Shown: positions 43,528-54,296 of the stretch, in pieces
Numbering within the stretch: position 1 is the first letter of the stretch
Layout: each line of letters starts with the position of its first letter
Assembly: GCA_913064945.1 (NCBI GenBank)
Contig: CAJYAN010000010.1
Span: 62,001 to 126,000, forward strand
Direction of reading: 5' to 3'
Source: an uncultured Gammaproteobacteria bacterium
GTDB taxonomy: Bacteria > Pseudomonadota > Gammaproteobacteria > UBA6429 > Thiohalophilaceae
DNA length: 64,000 nt
Translations under genes and position numbers: made by a program
The notes under the pieces: generated by a model
The model's input: the letters and a program-made list of their open reading frames with translations, nothing else
Database searches by the model: none
Told to the model about the DNA's origin: nothing

Positions 43528-44273
43528 TAATGGGCTCCCAGGTAGGCATCGATCACCGTCTGGTTATTCTGGATGTCCTCCGGTGAGCCTTCGGCCAGTA
43601 GCGTACCATGTGCCAGACAATAGATATGATCGGTGATATTCATCATAACTCGCATGTTGTGTTCGATGATTAGCAAGGTGATGCCCAGTTCCTGGTTGGC
43701 GACCTTGAGACGATCGATCAGACCGTTAATCAAGGTTGGATTAATACCAGCGGTAGGTTCGTCGAGCAGTAGCAATTTGGGGCCGGCGATTAAGGCCATA
43801 GCAAACTCCAGCAGTTTCTGTTGACCGAAAGACAGATCGCCGGCGAGCAGGTGACGTTTGGAGTGCAGACCGACAAAGGCCAGCATATCTTCGATCTCCT
43901 GCATGTCTTTTTTGGGAAGGGCTTTGAAAACAGATCGCAAGGTATGCTCTTCCAGCGGCATGCTAATCTGCATATTTTGTATGCAGGACATTTTGCCGTA
44001 GATGCGGGTTTGCTGAAAGGTACGTAACAGACCGAGTCGAGCGATATCCGGCACCAGGAGTCTGGTAATTTCTTTATTTTGAAAGCGAATACTACCTGTG
44101 TCGACGGGGTGATAACCAACAATGGAATTGAATAGCGTCGTCTTGCCAGAGCCATTGGGGCCTATAAGGCCAACGATGCTACCTTCGTTAACCGTCAAAC
44201 TAATGTCACGATTGGCTTCGACACCACCAAAGGACTTACTCACAGATGCTACATGCAACAACACAGTGCTCAT
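43527..44273 (-). CDS. livG: Branched-chain amino acid ABC transporter ATP-binding protein LivG-like
   Basis: A 248-residue ATPase from the ATG at 44273, which overlaps the livM stop by four bases (ATGA). The frame is open for a further 67 codons inside livM but homologues begin at MSTVLLHVASVSKSFGG. Walker A GPNGSGKT, LSFGQQKLLEFAMAL as signature, Walker B LLLLDEPTAGINP and the H-loop IEHNMRV are typical of LivG. It pairs with LivF to energise uptake. Confidence 0.93.
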   Translation of the reverse strand: MSTVLLHVASVSKSFGGVEANRDISLTVNEGSIVGLIGPNGSGKTTLFNSIVGYHPVDTGSIRFQNKEITRLLVPDIARLGLLRTFQQTRIYGKMSCIQNMQISMPLEEHTLRSVFKALPKKDMQEIEDMLAFVGLHSKRHLLAGDLSFGQQKLLEFAMALIAGPKLLLLDEPTAGINPTLINGLIDRLKVANQELGITLLIIEHNMRVMMNITDHIYCLAHGTLLAEGSPEDIQNNQTVIDAYLGAH

Positions 44274-45232
44274 GATGCCTGATCCGGTTTGATGCTGTTG
44301 GCTGCGAAGCGTTGAGGGTAGCGTTGACGCAGCCAGCCTAAAATACCCTCGGGGAAAAAGAGCACGATTAAAACGATTAACAGACCCAGTGCGACGCGTT
44401 GCCAGCCAAGCAACAGGGTCCAGAATAATTCCTGCGTAATGTGAAAGACGGTGGCGCCGATCACAGGTCCCCACAGTGTGCCCTTGCCACCGGTGATGGC
44501 CATCAGGATCATCCAGACACCGAAAGTCGAGCCACTGAAAGCGACTTCTTTCGGATCGATGAAGCCAATTATATTGCCAGCACCGCCGCCAATGACACCG
44601 AGAAACAGCGCCGAGATGATCCAGGCGACCACCTTGTAGCGCGTGGTATAAATGCCCATCGCCTCGGCCTTATCTTCATTATCACGAATCGCATTGATGG
44701 CCAGACCAAAACGGCTACGGTATAACCAGCGTAAGGTGATAAAAGTAACCAGCGTCCAGGCAAAGAAGAGAAAATAGAAAAAGATATCACGGTCGCCCAG
44801 TGCGCCAGGAAACATGGGGGTCGTCATGCCGGAGCCGGCACCAATAAAGTCCCAGCCACCGGCAAGCTCGCCCGCTGCAATGCTGAGTCCGAGTGTGCCG
44901 ATGGAAAAATAGTGGCCACGCATACCAAGCAAGGCATTGCCAAGGATAACGGCACTGAGCATGGCAACAATCCCACCCAGACCCATACCAAGGAGTAGTG
45001 CAGGATAGTAGCTCAGGCCAGCATCACGCTGAAAAACCGCACAGGTATACATGCCGATGCCAAAGAAAATAATATTACCAAAAGAGTTATAACCCATCTG
45101 GCCACCGAGAATATCCCAGGAGAGCGCAAGTATGATCATGACCCAGAGAAAGGCCAGCTGGGTGCGGTAATCCGGCAGGAGAAAGGGGGCAGCCAGCGCC
45201 AGGAGCAATATTATATAGTGGTAAATTTTCAT
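44270..45232 (-). CDS. livM: Branched-chain amino acid ABC transporter permease LivM-like
   Basis: A 320-residue permease with about nine helices. Family landmarks are SWDILGGQMGYNSFGNIIFFGIGMY, GHYFSIGTLGLSIAAGELAGGW and RSRFGLAINAIRDNEDKAEAMGI (EAA-like loop), ending RLRQRYPQRFAAN-like. It overlaps livH and livG by four bases each, so the operon is tightly coupled. Confidence 0.93.
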   Translation of the reverse strand: MKIYHYIILLLALAAPFLLPDYRTQLAFLWVMIILALSWDILGGQMGYNSFGNIIFFGIGMYTCAVFQRDAGLSYYPALLLGMGLGGIVAMLSAVILGNALLGMRGHYFSIGTLGLSIAAGELAGGWDFIGAGSGMTTPMFPGALGDRDIFFYFLFFAWTLVTFITLRWLYRSRFGLAINAIRDNEDKAEAMGIYTTRYKVVAWIISALFLGVIGGGAGNIIGFIDPKEVAFSGSTFGVWMILMAITGGKGTLWGPVIGATVFHITQELFWTLLLGWQRVALGLLIVLIVLFFPEGILGWLRQRYPQRFAANSIKPDQAS

Positions 45233-46131
45233 TTAAGATATTTCCGTTGCCGGCGTAAGGCAAAATTACGCCATACCAGGACAGCGATCATGAGTAGAAA
45301 AACAAAGGCAATCTGGAACTCAGTGCCCAGTATAAAGCCAGCAAAATTTTCCGCCACGCCAAGGCCTAGCCCGGCCATGATAACGCCAGGCAGGTTTCCG
45401 AGACCGGCAATGATCACCACCATAAATGAACGGACAGTATAGGGCAGGCCGATGTAGGGATGCACGGCCCAGGCCATGACGACCAGACTACCCGCCGCGC
45501 CACAGAGTGCGGCGCTGACGCTGTAGGTGGTGGCATAAATGCGGTGTGTATCGATACCCAGGATACGGGCAGCGCGGGGATTTTGTGAGGTGGCGCGGAT
45601 TGCCTGACCTGTACGGGATTTTTTAAGGAATAGCCACAATACCAGGCCTAGAAAGACAGCGAGGACAAAGGCAATGACCTTGATTATGGCGACGGTTACG
45701 TCACCATTCATGAAGTACCAGGTACCAAGACCGGTATCGATGGTCTGGACGTTGGCGCCGAAGACCTGGTTGGTGAGTTGAGCAAGCAGGATGGATATCC
45801 CGAAGGTAGCGAGCAGGGACGTAAACACGTCCCTGTCGACGACCCGGTAAATAACCGAGCGGTACATCAACCAGCCAATGGCATACAACACAAGGGCAGA
45901 AATCGGTATACCGAATAGCGGGTTAAGGCCCAGCTTGACAACGACCAGGGTGACATAACCACCGAGCATTACAAACTCACCCTGTGCGACGTTAATGATA
46001 TTCATGACACCCCAAACCAGCGCCATACCATAGGCCGCCAGGACAAAAATGGCACCGATGAGCATGCCATTGACCAGGAGATCAATAGAGAACACCGGTG
46101 CATCAAACAGGATCATGAAATTGTCAAACAT
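45229..46131 (-). CDS. livH: Branched-chain amino acid ABC transporter permease LivH-like
   Basis: A 300-residue permease with about eight helices; typical parts are NGMLIGAIFVLAAYGMALVWGVMNIINVAQGEFVMLGGY and KKSRTGQAIRATSQNPRAARILGI, the loop that contacts the ATPases. It follows the binding-protein gene by 50 bases. The family also takes up urea and short-chain amides; the leuA/Lrp context favours branched-chain amino acids. Confidence 0.93.
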   Translation of the reverse strand: MFDNFMILFDAPVFSIDLLVNGMLIGAIFVLAAYGMALVWGVMNIINVAQGEFVMLGGYVTLVVVKLGLNPLFGIPISALVLYAIGWLMYRSVIYRVVDRDVFTSLLATFGISILLAQLTNQVFGANVQTIDTGLGTWYFMNGDVTVAIIKVIAFVLAVFLGLVLWLFLKKSRTGQAIRATSQNPRAARILGIDTHRIYATTYSVSAALCGAAGSLVVMAWAVHPYIGLPYTVRSFMVVIIAGLGNLPGVIMAGLGLGVAENFAGFILGTEFQIAFVFLLMIAVLVWRNFALRRQRKYLK

Positions 46132-46181
46132 GGACGATGAACCTTTCGTTATTTACATAATGAGCATTGTACGGCGATAAC

Positions 46182-47414
46182 TTAACGTTTACTCCAGGGA
46201 GGGGTCGGCCAGCGTAGTTTGGCGTTGGCCCATCTGGTGGGGGCAACAACCTTGTACTTGCCATCCTGTACCTGAAACAAGACCATAGGTTTCGCAATGT
46301 TCTTACCAGTTTTATCAAACTTGATATTGCCATAAAAAGTCTGCATGTGTGTTTTCGCGATAGCATTTCGGACACTGGTCGGATCCAGTTTCCCGGCACG
46401 CTCGAAGGCATCCTTGTACACCAGGACGGCAGCGGCAGACTCGGCGGCCTGATAGGGAGGTGCATAGCCATAGGTCTTTTCAAAACGCTGGGCAAAATTT
46501 TCTGCCGAACCAAAGTATTTGTCCTTGTAGCTGAGGTCACGGTCCCACTGTGCAGCACAGAGGGCATATTCGGCGGCCTTGCCAAATTTGCCGATAATGT
46601 CAGCTGAGTCGCAATGTGTAAGAGCCAGCATGGGGACATTGACCTTCATATCCGAGATTTGGCGTATAGCCAGGGCGGCACCCTTGGCGTGCCCGGAGAC
46701 GACGAGGAGATCAGGTTTGAGTGCCTTCACCTTGGTCAGGGTAGCCGACATATCATTTAGATCGGGCGGTAGCTTATCGTCGATGATTTTTTTCATACCG
46801 CGTTTCTTAGCGTCGGCGAAGACACCGGTACTTATATCTTGTGAGAAGGGGTCATTTTCGAAAGCACCGGCAACGCGTACCTTTTTTGGGTCTTTTGCCA
46901 TTTCGGCTGCCAGGGCCACAGCGGGCTGTAGATATTGTTCCGTCGTTGAGAGTATCGCAAACAGATATTTATAGCCTTTGTTGAAAAGACTTAAAGAGGC
47001 ACCGTTAGCCTCGACCATGGGGACTTTATATTTTTCGGTCACCGGCGCCATGGCCTTGGTCAGACCAGAGCCGTAAGGACCGAGCAGGAACTTAATATTG
47101 TCCTGATTGATCAGACGTTCTGCCAGTTGTGCGCCACGCGCCGGGGTGGATTCATCATCATAGTATTTGATCGCAATTTTATATTTTTTGCCATTGACGA
47201 CCACACCGCCGTGCTCATTAATGACTTTGACGCCTAGGTCATAGCCATTCTTGGTATGTTTACCATTAGTGGAGTATTTGCCCGTCAGTGAGACGGCGGC
47301 ACCCAGGGTAATGGTATTACCCTCGACGCTGGCCTGTACCGACAGAGGTAGCAAGCTGAAGGCCGCTAAGAGACTGTAGAAATATGTGGTGAATTTTCGT
47401 TTATTGTTTTTCAT
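46182..47414 (-). CDS. Periplasmic amino acid-binding protein of the Liv-type ABC transporter
   Basis: A 410-residue binding protein of the type I fold (LivJ/LivK family). A signal peptide (TTYFYSLLAAFSLLPLSVQA) precedes ITLGAAVSLTGKYSTNGKHTKNGYDLGVKVINEHGGV, the usual N-terminal lobe. It captures the ligand and delivers it to LivHM. First gene of the operon. GGAGCAAACTACC, read on the coding strand, gives the ribosome-binding site. Exact ligand is not readable. Confidence 0.9.
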   Translation of the reverse strand: MKNNKRKFTTYFYSLLAAFSLLPLSVQASVEGNTITLGAAVSLTGKYSTNGKHTKNGYDLGVKVINEHGGVVVNGKKYKIAIKYYDDESTPARGAQLAERLINQDNIKFLLGPYGSGLTKAMAPVTEKYKVPMVEANGASLSLFNKGYKYLFAILSTTEQYLQPAVALAAEMAKDPKKVRVAGAFENDPFSQDISTGVFADAKKRGMKKIIDDKLPPDLNDMSATLTKVKALKPDLLVVSGHAKGAALAIRQISDMKVNVPMLALTHCDSADIIGKFGKAAEYALCAAQWDRDLSYKDKYFGSAENFAQRFEKTYGYAPPYQAAESAAAVLVYKDAFERAGKLDPTSVRNAIAKTHMQTFYGNIKFDKTGKNIAKPMVLFQVQDGKYKVVAPTRWANAKLRWPTPPWSKR

Positions 47415-47887
47415 GGTAGTTTGCTCCTCAGGTAATCTACGTTCAAAGTGTCTCGCCAGGACGAAGGCATATCAATTCATAGAATTTCTTTTGAGATGGT
47501 TATCGGGAGAAGTCCGCCCTTATCAGCCTTAAGATAACCTTTCTTTTCAGTAGTGTCTTGGTTTATTGTGGCAGCGTTATTTAAGAAAACGCTAATATTT
47601 ATTATGAAAACGACTCATGCAAGCATAGAATACCTGCCAGGGATTGCATTTTATGGCGGTAAATAACGCTCTGCTACAGACCCCGGACGATAAAAAAATC
47701 AGCGACTACCGAGTGTGAGGGCTAAGGTGTGATGACCAGGCCGGTGGGCTTTTATTGTCAGAGTAAAAGCAGATTGGCCGATAACACGACTGCCTCCCGC
47801 AAACAAGTCTGTTGTGATTTTCAGTTTTTCTTTACACTCAGTCCCCTCCTGACCTGTTAACGATAATTTAAAGTTGCCCCTCACTAT
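47415..47887. other. Gene-free divergent spacer between the Liv operon and tex
   Basis: No coding frame of quality. Inverted repeats AGCGTT/AACGCT (47573-47578, 47588-47593; nine-base spacer) and GGTTATC/GATAACC (47498-47504, 47533-47539) lie on the Liv side and are candidate regulator sites. GATAAT at 47862-47867 could serve tex but without a good -35. Confidence 0.4.
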
Positions 47888-50218
47888 ATGAATATCATTG
47901 AACGTATAACACAGCGTATTGCCGAAGAGCTCAAGGTCAAAAACCAGCAGGTGGCCGCCGCCATTACTTTACTGGATGAAGGTGCGACAGTGCCATTTAT
48001 TTCGCGTTACCGGAAAGAGGTCACCAATGGTCTCGATGATACCCAGTTACGTTATCTGGATGAGCGCCTGATCTATCTACGTGAGCTGGAGGATCGTCGT
48101 ACCACGGTACTGAAATCGATCGACGAACAGGGCAAGCTGACGAGTGAGCTGCAAGTACTGATTGAAGAGGCTGATACCAAGACGCGTCTGGAAGACCTGT
48201 ATTTACCGTACAAACCCAAGCGACGTACCAAGGCGCAGATTGCGCGAGAGGCGGGAATTGAACCCCTGCTGGATAGTCTGCTCGATGACCCGACGCAGAC
48301 ACCGGAAGAAGTGGCAAAAGCCTATATTAACGAAGATAAGGGTTTTGTCGATGCTGTCGCCGTACTGGAAGGTGCGCGTAATATTTTTCTAGAGCGTGTC
48401 GGAGAACAGGCAGAGCTGGTTGGTCAGCTACGTGACTATGTCTGGGAGAATGCACTATTAAAATCCACGGTGGTCAGTGGACAGGAAAAGAGTGGCGAAA
48501 AATTTAAAGACTATTTTGAGTACGAAGAACAATTAAAGCTTGTGCCATCGCACCGTGCCCTCGCCCTGTTCCGTGGTCGCAATGAAGGTGTACTGCGGCT
48601 TAAGCTGTTTGTTGCCAAGCAGGACGACATTGAAAATATCACCGACATGGGAATCTGTGACGCCATGGTGGCGCGCCATTTTAATTTTAAGCAGCAGGGG
48701 CGTGCGGCGGACAATTGGTTGCGCGAGGGAGCGCGCTGGGGCTGGCGGATCAAAATATCCATGCAGCTGGAGACGGAGTTGTACATCAAGCTGCGTGAGC
48801 TTGCTGAGGACGAAGCGATACGTGTCTTTGGTGATAACCTGCGAGACCTGTTACTCGCCGCCCCCGCCGGTACCCGCGTGACCATGGGGCTTGATCCCGG
48901 CCTGCGTACCGGCGTAAAAGTTGTCGTTGTCGATCAAACCGGCAAGCTGTTGGAGCATGCCACGATTTATCCACATGCGCCGAAAAAGCAGTGGGATGCC
49001 TCAATAGCCATCCTGGCGAATCTGGCGGAAAAACACCGTGTCGACCTGGTCAGTATTGGCAACGGTACTGCCTCGCGTGAAACGGATAAACTGGTGAAGG
49101 ACCTGATCAAGCGCCACCCTGCCCTGCGTCTCAACACGCTGGTGGTCAGTGAGGCCGGTGCCTCGGTATATTCTGCCTCCGAGCTGGCGGCCAGAGAATT
49201 TCCAGATCTGGATGTTACCCTGCGGGGTGCCGTCTCTATTGCCCGCCGTCTGCAGGACCCGCTGGCCGAGCTAGTCAAGATCGAGCCAAAGTCGATTGGT
49301 GTCGGTCAGTATCAGCATGACGTCAACCAGTTTAATCTCGCCCGTAAACTCGGTGCGATTATTGAGGATTGTGTCAATGCGGTAGGCGTCGAGATCAATA
49401 CGGCCTCGGTACCGTTATTGGCCAAGGTCTCCGGTCTGTCGGAGACTCTGGCAGCGAATATTGTCGAGTATCGTGAACAGCACGGTGCCTTTAACAATCG
49501 CCAGCAATTGCTCGAGGTACCCCGACTGGGACCCAAGGCCTTTGAACAGGCGGCGGGTTTTTTGCGTATTCAAAATGGTACGAATCCGCTGGATGCCTCT
49601 GCCGTGCATCCTGAGGCCTACCCGGTGGTGGAAGAAATTCTGAGTAAGCATCATAAAAAAATAACCGAGATTGTTGGCGATAATACATTTCTTCATAGCC
49701 TTGCTGCGAACGACTATACCAATGAGCGCTTTGGTGAGCCAACCATCAAAGACATTATCAGGGAACTGGAAAAGCCGGGGCGCGATCCTCGCCCCGAATT
49801 CAAAACCGCTACATTTCGTGACGGCATCGAGAGCATTAATGACCTACAGCCCGCCATGTTGCTGGAGGGAGTCGTCACCAACATTACCAACTTCGGTGCC
49901 TTTGTGGACATCGGTGTGCATCAGGATGGGCTGGTACATATCTCCGCAATGACGCATAAATTTATTAAAGACCCGCGTGAAGTGGTAAAGACCGGTGATG
50001 TGGTTAAGGTAAAAGTGATGGAAGTGGACGTGCCACGTCATCGAATCGCCCTGAGTATGCGGCTGGAAGAGGCAGTATCAAAAGAGGGTAAAGAGCGGCC
50101 GTCCAAAGGCAAACCGGCGAAGGCCAGGTCAAAGGCAATGCCAGCACCTAAGCCACGCAACAGCAGTAAGCCGGTGAATAATGCTATGGCCGCCGCCTTT
50201 GCCAACCTGAAAAAATAA
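47888..50218 (+). CDS. tex: Tex-family RNA-binding transcription accessory protein
   Basis: A 776-residue nucleic-acid-binding protein of full Tex length. In order: N-terminal helical domain ([38 protein letters not shown]), YqgF-like domain ([17 protein letters not shown]), helix-hairpin-helix ([27 protein letters not shown]) and a C-terminal S1 domain ([26 protein letters not shown]). The tail is Lys/Pro-rich. Tex proteins bind RNA and affect transcription and virulence-type gene expression. Confidence 0.95.
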   Translation: MNIIERITQRIAEELKVKNQQVAAAITLLDEGATVPFISRYRKEVTNGLDDTQLRYLDERLIYLRELEDRRTTVLKSIDEQGKLTSELQVLIEEADTKTRLEDLYLPYKPKRRTKAQIAREAGIEPLLDSLLDDPTQTPEEVAKAYINEDKGFVDAVAVLEGARNIFLERVGEQAELVGQLRDYVWENALLKSTVVSGQEKSGEKFKDYFEYEEQLKLVPSHRALALFRGRNEGVLRLKLFVAKQDDIENITDMGICDAMVARHFNFKQQGRAADNWLREGARWGWRIKISMQLETELYIKLRELAEDEAIRVFGDNLRDLLLAAPAGTRVTMGLDPGLRTGVKVVVVDQTGKLLEHATIYPHAPKKQWDASIAILANLAEKHRVDLVSIGNGTASRETDKLVKDLIKRHPALRLNTLVVSEAGASVYSASELAAREFPDLDVTLRGAVSIARRLQDPLAELVKIEPKSIGVGQYQHDVNQFNLARKLGAIIEDCVNAVGVEINTASVPLLAKVSGLSETLAANIVEYREQHGAFNNRQQLLEVPRLGPKAFEQAAGFLRIQNGTNPLDASAVHPEAYPVVEEILSKHHKKITEIVGDNTFLHSLAANDYTNERFGEPTIKDIIRELEKPGRDPRPEFKTATFRDGIESINDLQPAMLLEGVVTNITNFGAFVDIGVHQDGLVHISAMTHKFIKDPREVVKTGDVVKVKVMEVDVPRHRIALSMRLEEAVSKEGKERPSKGKPAKARSKAMPAPKPRNSSKPVNNAMAAAFANLKK

Positions 50219-50306
50219 AGTATTTTCCTTCCGCTAGGTATATAACTCATGTATGCCTGACTGTCTGGATTTTCCAGAGCAACGTCCACGGTAGAGAGGA
50301 GACGAT

Positions 50307-51005
50307 ATGCGTGCCCACTACTTACAGCATGTGCCCTTCGAAGGTCCTGGCAGTATCGCGACCTGGCTAAGCGAATCCGGCTATGAAATAAGCTGTAGCC
50401 GACTATTTGAATCGGAAAGTCTACCGAATCTCGATCAGATTGACCTGCTGGTGATCATGGGCGGCCCCATGAGTGTCAACGATGAGCATGATTTCCCGTG
50501 GCTTGTTGCGGAGAAGGAATATATTCGTCAGGCCATTCAGGAAGGTAAGGCCGTATTAGGGATCTGCCTGGGGGCACAGCTCATTGCGAGTGCCATGGGT
50601 GCGGCGGTCTATCAGAATAATGAAAAAGAAATCGGCTGGTGGCCTATCGAAGGCATCGATACTGGAAACGCTACGATGTTTGCCTTTCCCGCAAAGGTCG
50701 AAGTCTTTCAGTGGCATGGCGAAACCTTTGGTCTGCCCTCCGGCGCAAAGCTATTGGCAAAAAGTAAAGTCTGTAAAAACCAGGCCTTTCAACTGGGTCG
50801 CTCGGTGATTGGCCTGCAGTTTCATCTTGAAACCACACCAGAGTCGGCCACAGCCATTGTAGAAAACTGCCGTGACGAATTGGTTAAGGCACCGTATATT
50901 CAACCTGAGCAAGCGATTCTCGCGGCGGGGGTTGATCGCTATGCGGCGATAAATCAGCTCATGGAGCGGTTGCTCGTTTATTTACGGGATGGCCTGAAGG
51001 CGTAG
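50307..51005 (+). CDS. Class I glutamine amidotransferase-like protein
   Basis: A 232-residue stand-alone GATase1 protein. The oxyanion segment LVIMGGPMSVND, nucleophile Cys in LGICLGAQLIA and the His-x-Glu in QFHLETTPES form the triad. Such solitary proteins are often annotated as GMP synthase-like; the acceptor reaction is unknown (gamma-glutamyl hydrolase activity is one option). GAGAGGAGACG precedes the ATG. It follows tex by 88 bases. Confidence 0.88.
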   Translation: MRAHYLQHVPFEGPGSIATWLSESGYEISCSRLFESESLPNLDQIDLLVIMGGPMSVNDEHDFPWLVAEKEYIRQAIQEGKAVLGICLGAQLIASAMGAAVYQNNEKEIGWWPIEGIDTGNATMFAFPAKVEVFQWHGETFGLPSGAKLLAKSKVCKNQAFQLGRSVIGLQFHLETTPESATAIVENCRDELVKAPYIQPEQAILAAGVDRYAAINQLMERLLVYLRDGLKA

Positions 51006-51093
51006 TTACCAGCAATAGATAGAAGCGCTCAAAACAGAAAATCGCGGCGGCCGACGAGTACATAAACGAAATACCGTGTTTTGTGTGTATTAT

Positions 51094-52623
51094 TTAACCG
51101 AGCTGATCATCAGCAACGTGATAATGAGGGTCTTCCATCACATTGACCTCGACCAGGTTGCCGGCCTTTTTCATCAGCTCACGACACTCTGAGCTTAAGT
51201 GTCGAAGGTGGAGTTTTTTGCCAGCCTGTATATATTTATCCGCCAGGTTGTCGATGGCCTCGATCGCCGAGTGGTCGGCAACGCGTGAATGTTGAAACTC
51301 AATAATGACATCGTCCGGGTCGGTCTCTGGATGAAATAATTCCAGAAAATTTTTCACTGAGCCAAAGAAGAGTGGACCATTGAGTTCGTAGATCCGCGAA
51401 CCCTTTTCGTCATCATAACTTCTGACATTAATGTGTTTGGCGTGCTCCCAGGCAAAGGCAAGGGCAGAGACAATCACACCAATAATGACGGCAACGGCTA
51501 AATCGGTAGCTACCGTTACACCAGATACCAGAATAAGAACAAAGGCATCGGTGCGTGGTATCTTGCCCATGATGCGCAGGCTACTCCATTCAAAGGTCCC
51601 TAGTACGACGATGAACATCACGCCGACCAGGGCAGCCATCGGAATCAATTCAATCAGGCCTGAGGCAAACAGGATAAAGGCCAGTAAAAACAACGCCGCG
51701 GCAATGCCGGACAGACGCTGCCGACCACCGGAATTAACGTTGATCATGCTTTGGCCAATCATGGCGCAGCCGCCCATGCCGCCAAAGAATCCCGTCACGG
51801 TATTGGCAATGCCCTGGCCGATACACTCACGATTACCCTTGCCACGGGTATTTGTGATGTCATCAATGAGCGCCAGGGTCAGCAGGGATTCGATCAGACC
51901 GACAGCGGCCAGGATAATGGCATAGGGGAAAATGATACGCAGGGTCTCCCAGCTGAAAGGCACACTGGCAATATGAAAGCTAGGCAGGCCACCATGGATC
52001 GATGCGAGATCACCGACGGACTTGGTATCAATATTCAGACCGATTACGAGCAGGGTAACGGTAATAATAGCGGCCAGTGATGAAGGCACCATGGTGGTCA
52101 GGCGTGGTAAAAAGTGAGTAATGGCCATAGTAAGCGCGATCAGACCGATAAAGATATAGAGGTGATGACCCGCCATCCACTGATGCACACCCGCACCGCC
52201 TGGCTCCTGAAAGTGCTGCAGCTGGGCCAGAAAAATGACAATGGCCAGGCCATTAACAAAGCCAAGCATGACTGGATAAGGCACGATGCGGATGTATTTT
52301 CCGAGGCGCAGCAGTCCCGCAGTAATCTGCAGCAGACCGGCCAGCACGACGGCAGCAAACAGGTACTCGACGCCGTGTTGTGCGACCAGTGCCACCATCA
52401 CAACGGCCATGGAGCCGGTGGCCCCGGAGATCATGCCGGGTCGACCACCAAAAATAGATGCCAATAACCCGACCATGAAGGCCGCGTAAAGACCGACCAG
52501 AGGGTCGACACCGGCAACAAAGGCAAATGCTACGGCCTCTGGGACCAGGGCCAGCGCGACCGTCAGGCCGGAGAGAATTTCATTTTGGACGCAGGCGCGA
52601 GTAGCGCAGCCAAGCTGGAACAT
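51094..52623 (-). CDS. SulP-family anion transporter with STAS domain
   Basis: A 509-residue permease with ten to twelve helices and a C-terminal STAS domain ([28 protein letters not shown]). The N-terminal SulP signature [31 protein letters not shown] and [25 protein letters not shown] are clear. SulP members carry sulfate, bicarbonate or dicarboxylates; the shorter GMGG-containing group includes bicarbonate carriers, but the substrate cannot be assigned here. A perfect 11-bp inverted repeat lies 32 bases upstream. Confidence 0.92.
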   Translation of the reverse strand: MFQLGCATRACVQNEILSGLTVALALVPEAVAFAFVAGVDPLVGLYAAFMVGLLASIFGGRPGMISGATGSMAVVMVALVAQHGVEYLFAAVVLAGLLQITAGLLRLGKYIRIVPYPVMLGFVNGLAIVIFLAQLQHFQEPGGAGVHQWMAGHHLYIFIGLIALTMAITHFLPRLTTMVPSSLAAIITVTLLVIGLNIDTKSVGDLASIHGGLPSFHIASVPFSWETLRIIFPYAIILAAVGLIESLLTLALIDDITNTRGKGNRECIGQGIANTVTGFFGGMGGCAMIGQSMINVNSGGRQRLSGIAAALFLLAFILFASGLIELIPMAALVGVMFIVVLGTFEWSSLRIMGKIPRTDAFVLILVSGVTVATDLAVAVIIGVIVSALAFAWEHAKHINVRSYDDEKGSRIYELNGPLFFGSVKNFLELFHPETDPDDVIIEFQHSRVADHSAIEAIDNLADKYIQAGKKLHLRHLSSECRELMKKAGNLVEVNVMEDPHYHVADDQLG

Positions 52624-52654
52624 ACGGGGTAACCTCTAGGGATTCTACAAAATG

Positions 52655-52682
52655 CGTCATATTAGCATTGACTAATATGACG
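52655..52682. promoter_or_regulatory. Perfect 11-bp inverted repeat upstream of sulP
   Basis: CGTCATATTAG and CTAATATGACG pair perfectly around CATTGA, 32 bases upstream of the SulP start. It is either an operator for a dimeric regulator or a hairpin in the mRNA leader. The rest of the spacer to 52914 shows nothing recognisable. Confidence 0.5.
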
Positions 52683-52914
52683 TTAAAAGGATTCGAGGGG
52701 CGCAATGATACGGAAAAGCCCGGGCAAGAACAAACCGGATGGTGTTGAGAGTCTTCTATCGTGATTCGGCTACTTTGAACGACGCGATTAGATAGTAGTC
52801 ACTGCCCTGAAAAGGACTGACCCCACGCGCCCAGGGGGATCGAGTATGGGATGAACTGCTCCCTGCCTTTTAGTGGACTGAAGATGTGCCTGCCAGAGAT
52901 GGCGATAAGGGTGA

Positions 52915-54294
52915 CTAGCGATACACCAGCGCCGGTAGCCAGGTGGCGAGCTTGGGCCAGATGGCAAGAATCATCAGTGCCAGTAGCTGGATAAAAATAA
53001 ACGGTATCACGCCTTTATAGATCTGGCTGGTCTTTACCTCTTTCGGGGCAACACCACGCAGATAAAACAGCGCAAAACCAAACGGCGGTGTCAGAAAAGA
53101 CGTCTGCAGATTAATCGCCAGCATGATGCCCAGCCAGACCGGATTGAGCCCCATGGTCAGTAATACCGGTGCGACAATCGGCACTACGACAAACGTAATC
53201 TCGATAAAGTCGAGCACAAAGCCCAGAAAAAACATTAGCAGCATTACCACCAGCACGGCGGTGAAGACGCCACCGGGTAGATGGGTGAGAAATTCCCGCA
53301 CGGCATCGTCACCACCGAAGCCGCGAAACACCAGGGAGAAGATCGAGGCACCGATAAAGATCAAAAACACCATGCTGGTGATCTTGAGTGTGCTGCGCAT
53401 GACCCGTTGCAGAATATCCAGATTAAGCTGGCGTTGACTGGCGGCAAGCAAAATCGCCCCCATGGCACCGACGGCAGCGGCCTCGGTGGGGGTGGCAATG
53501 CCGGCGATGATTGAACCCAGCACGGCAACGATTAAAAGCAGTGGCGGTAACAGTGCCTTGATAATACGTTGCAGTAGTTCAGTGTTGCTGATGTTGCGCT
53601 CGCTCTTGGGGAGCGCCGGGACACGCTCAGGCTTGAACCAGGCCAGCAGTAGCAAGTAAATGATATACAGCGCGACCAAGAGCAGCCCAGGAATAATGGC
53701 ACCGACAAACAGGTCACCCACTGAAACGGTCTCGGGACTATAGATGCCCATATTCAGCTGCGCCTGTTGATAAGCCGACGAGAGCACATCCCCAAGAATC
53801 ACCAGCACAATCGAGGGCGGGATAATCTGTCCCAGGGTACCGGCGGCGCAAATCGTCCCCGTGGCGGTGCGTACATCGTAGCCGCGACGCACCATGGTGG
53901 GGAGTGATAGCAGTCCCATGGTGACCACCGTCGCACCGACAATACCGGTGCTGGCCGCGAGCAGCATGCCCACCAGGACCACCGAGATTCCAAGCCCACC
54001 GCGCATGGGTCCAAACAACAGGGTCATGGTATCCAGCAATTTATCAGCGACTTTGGAGCGTTCGAGCATGACACCCATAAAGACAAACAGGGGGACGGCT
54101 ACCAGGGTGCTGTTGGTCATGATGCCGTAGAGACGATTGGGCAGGGCCTGTAAAAAAGAGCCATCGAAGGTGCCGGTGAGCTCGCCAATAAAGGCAAACA
54201 ACAGGGCGCTGCCCGCCAGACTGAAGGCCACCGGGTAACCGGCCAGCAGCACCAGGCAGGCAAAGAGAAACATAAGTATCGAAAGCCATTCCAT
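52915..54294 (-). CDS. dctM: TRAP transporter large permease DctM
   Basis: A 459-residue permease with about twelve or more helices, in the size range of DctM. Landmarks are GYPVAFSLAGSALLFAFIG near the N-terminus, VPLFVFMGVMLERS, GGLGISVVLVGMLLAASTGIVGATVVTMGLLSLPTM and NLQTSFLTPPFGFALFYLRG. It drives Na+- or H+-coupled uptake with DctQ and a periplasmic binding protein. No binding-protein gene adjoins; the TakP-like gene at 8597-9679 is a candidate partner. Confidence 0.93.
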   Translation of the reverse strand: MEWLSILMFLFACLVLLAGYPVAFSLAGSALLFAFIGELTGTFDGSFLQALPNRLYGIMTNSTLVAVPLFVFMGVMLERSKVADKLLDTMTLLFGPMRGGLGISVVLVGMLLAASTGIVGATVVTMGLLSLPTMVRRGYDVRTATGTICAAGTLGQIIPPSIVLVILGDVLSSAYQQAQLNMGIYSPETVSVGDLFVGAIIPGLLLVALYIIYLLLLAWFKPERVPALPKSERNISNTELLQRIIKALLPPLLLIVAVLGSIIAGIATPTEAAAVGAMGAILLAASQRQLNLDILQRVMRSTLKITSMVFLIFIGASIFSLVFRGFGGDDAVREFLTHLPGGVFTAVLVVMLLMFFLGFVLDFIEITFVVVPIVAPVLLTMGLNPVWLGIMLAINLQTSFLTPPFGFALFYLRGVAPKEVKTSQIYKGVIPFIFIQLLALMILAIWPKLATWLPALVYR

Positions 54295-54296
54295 CG

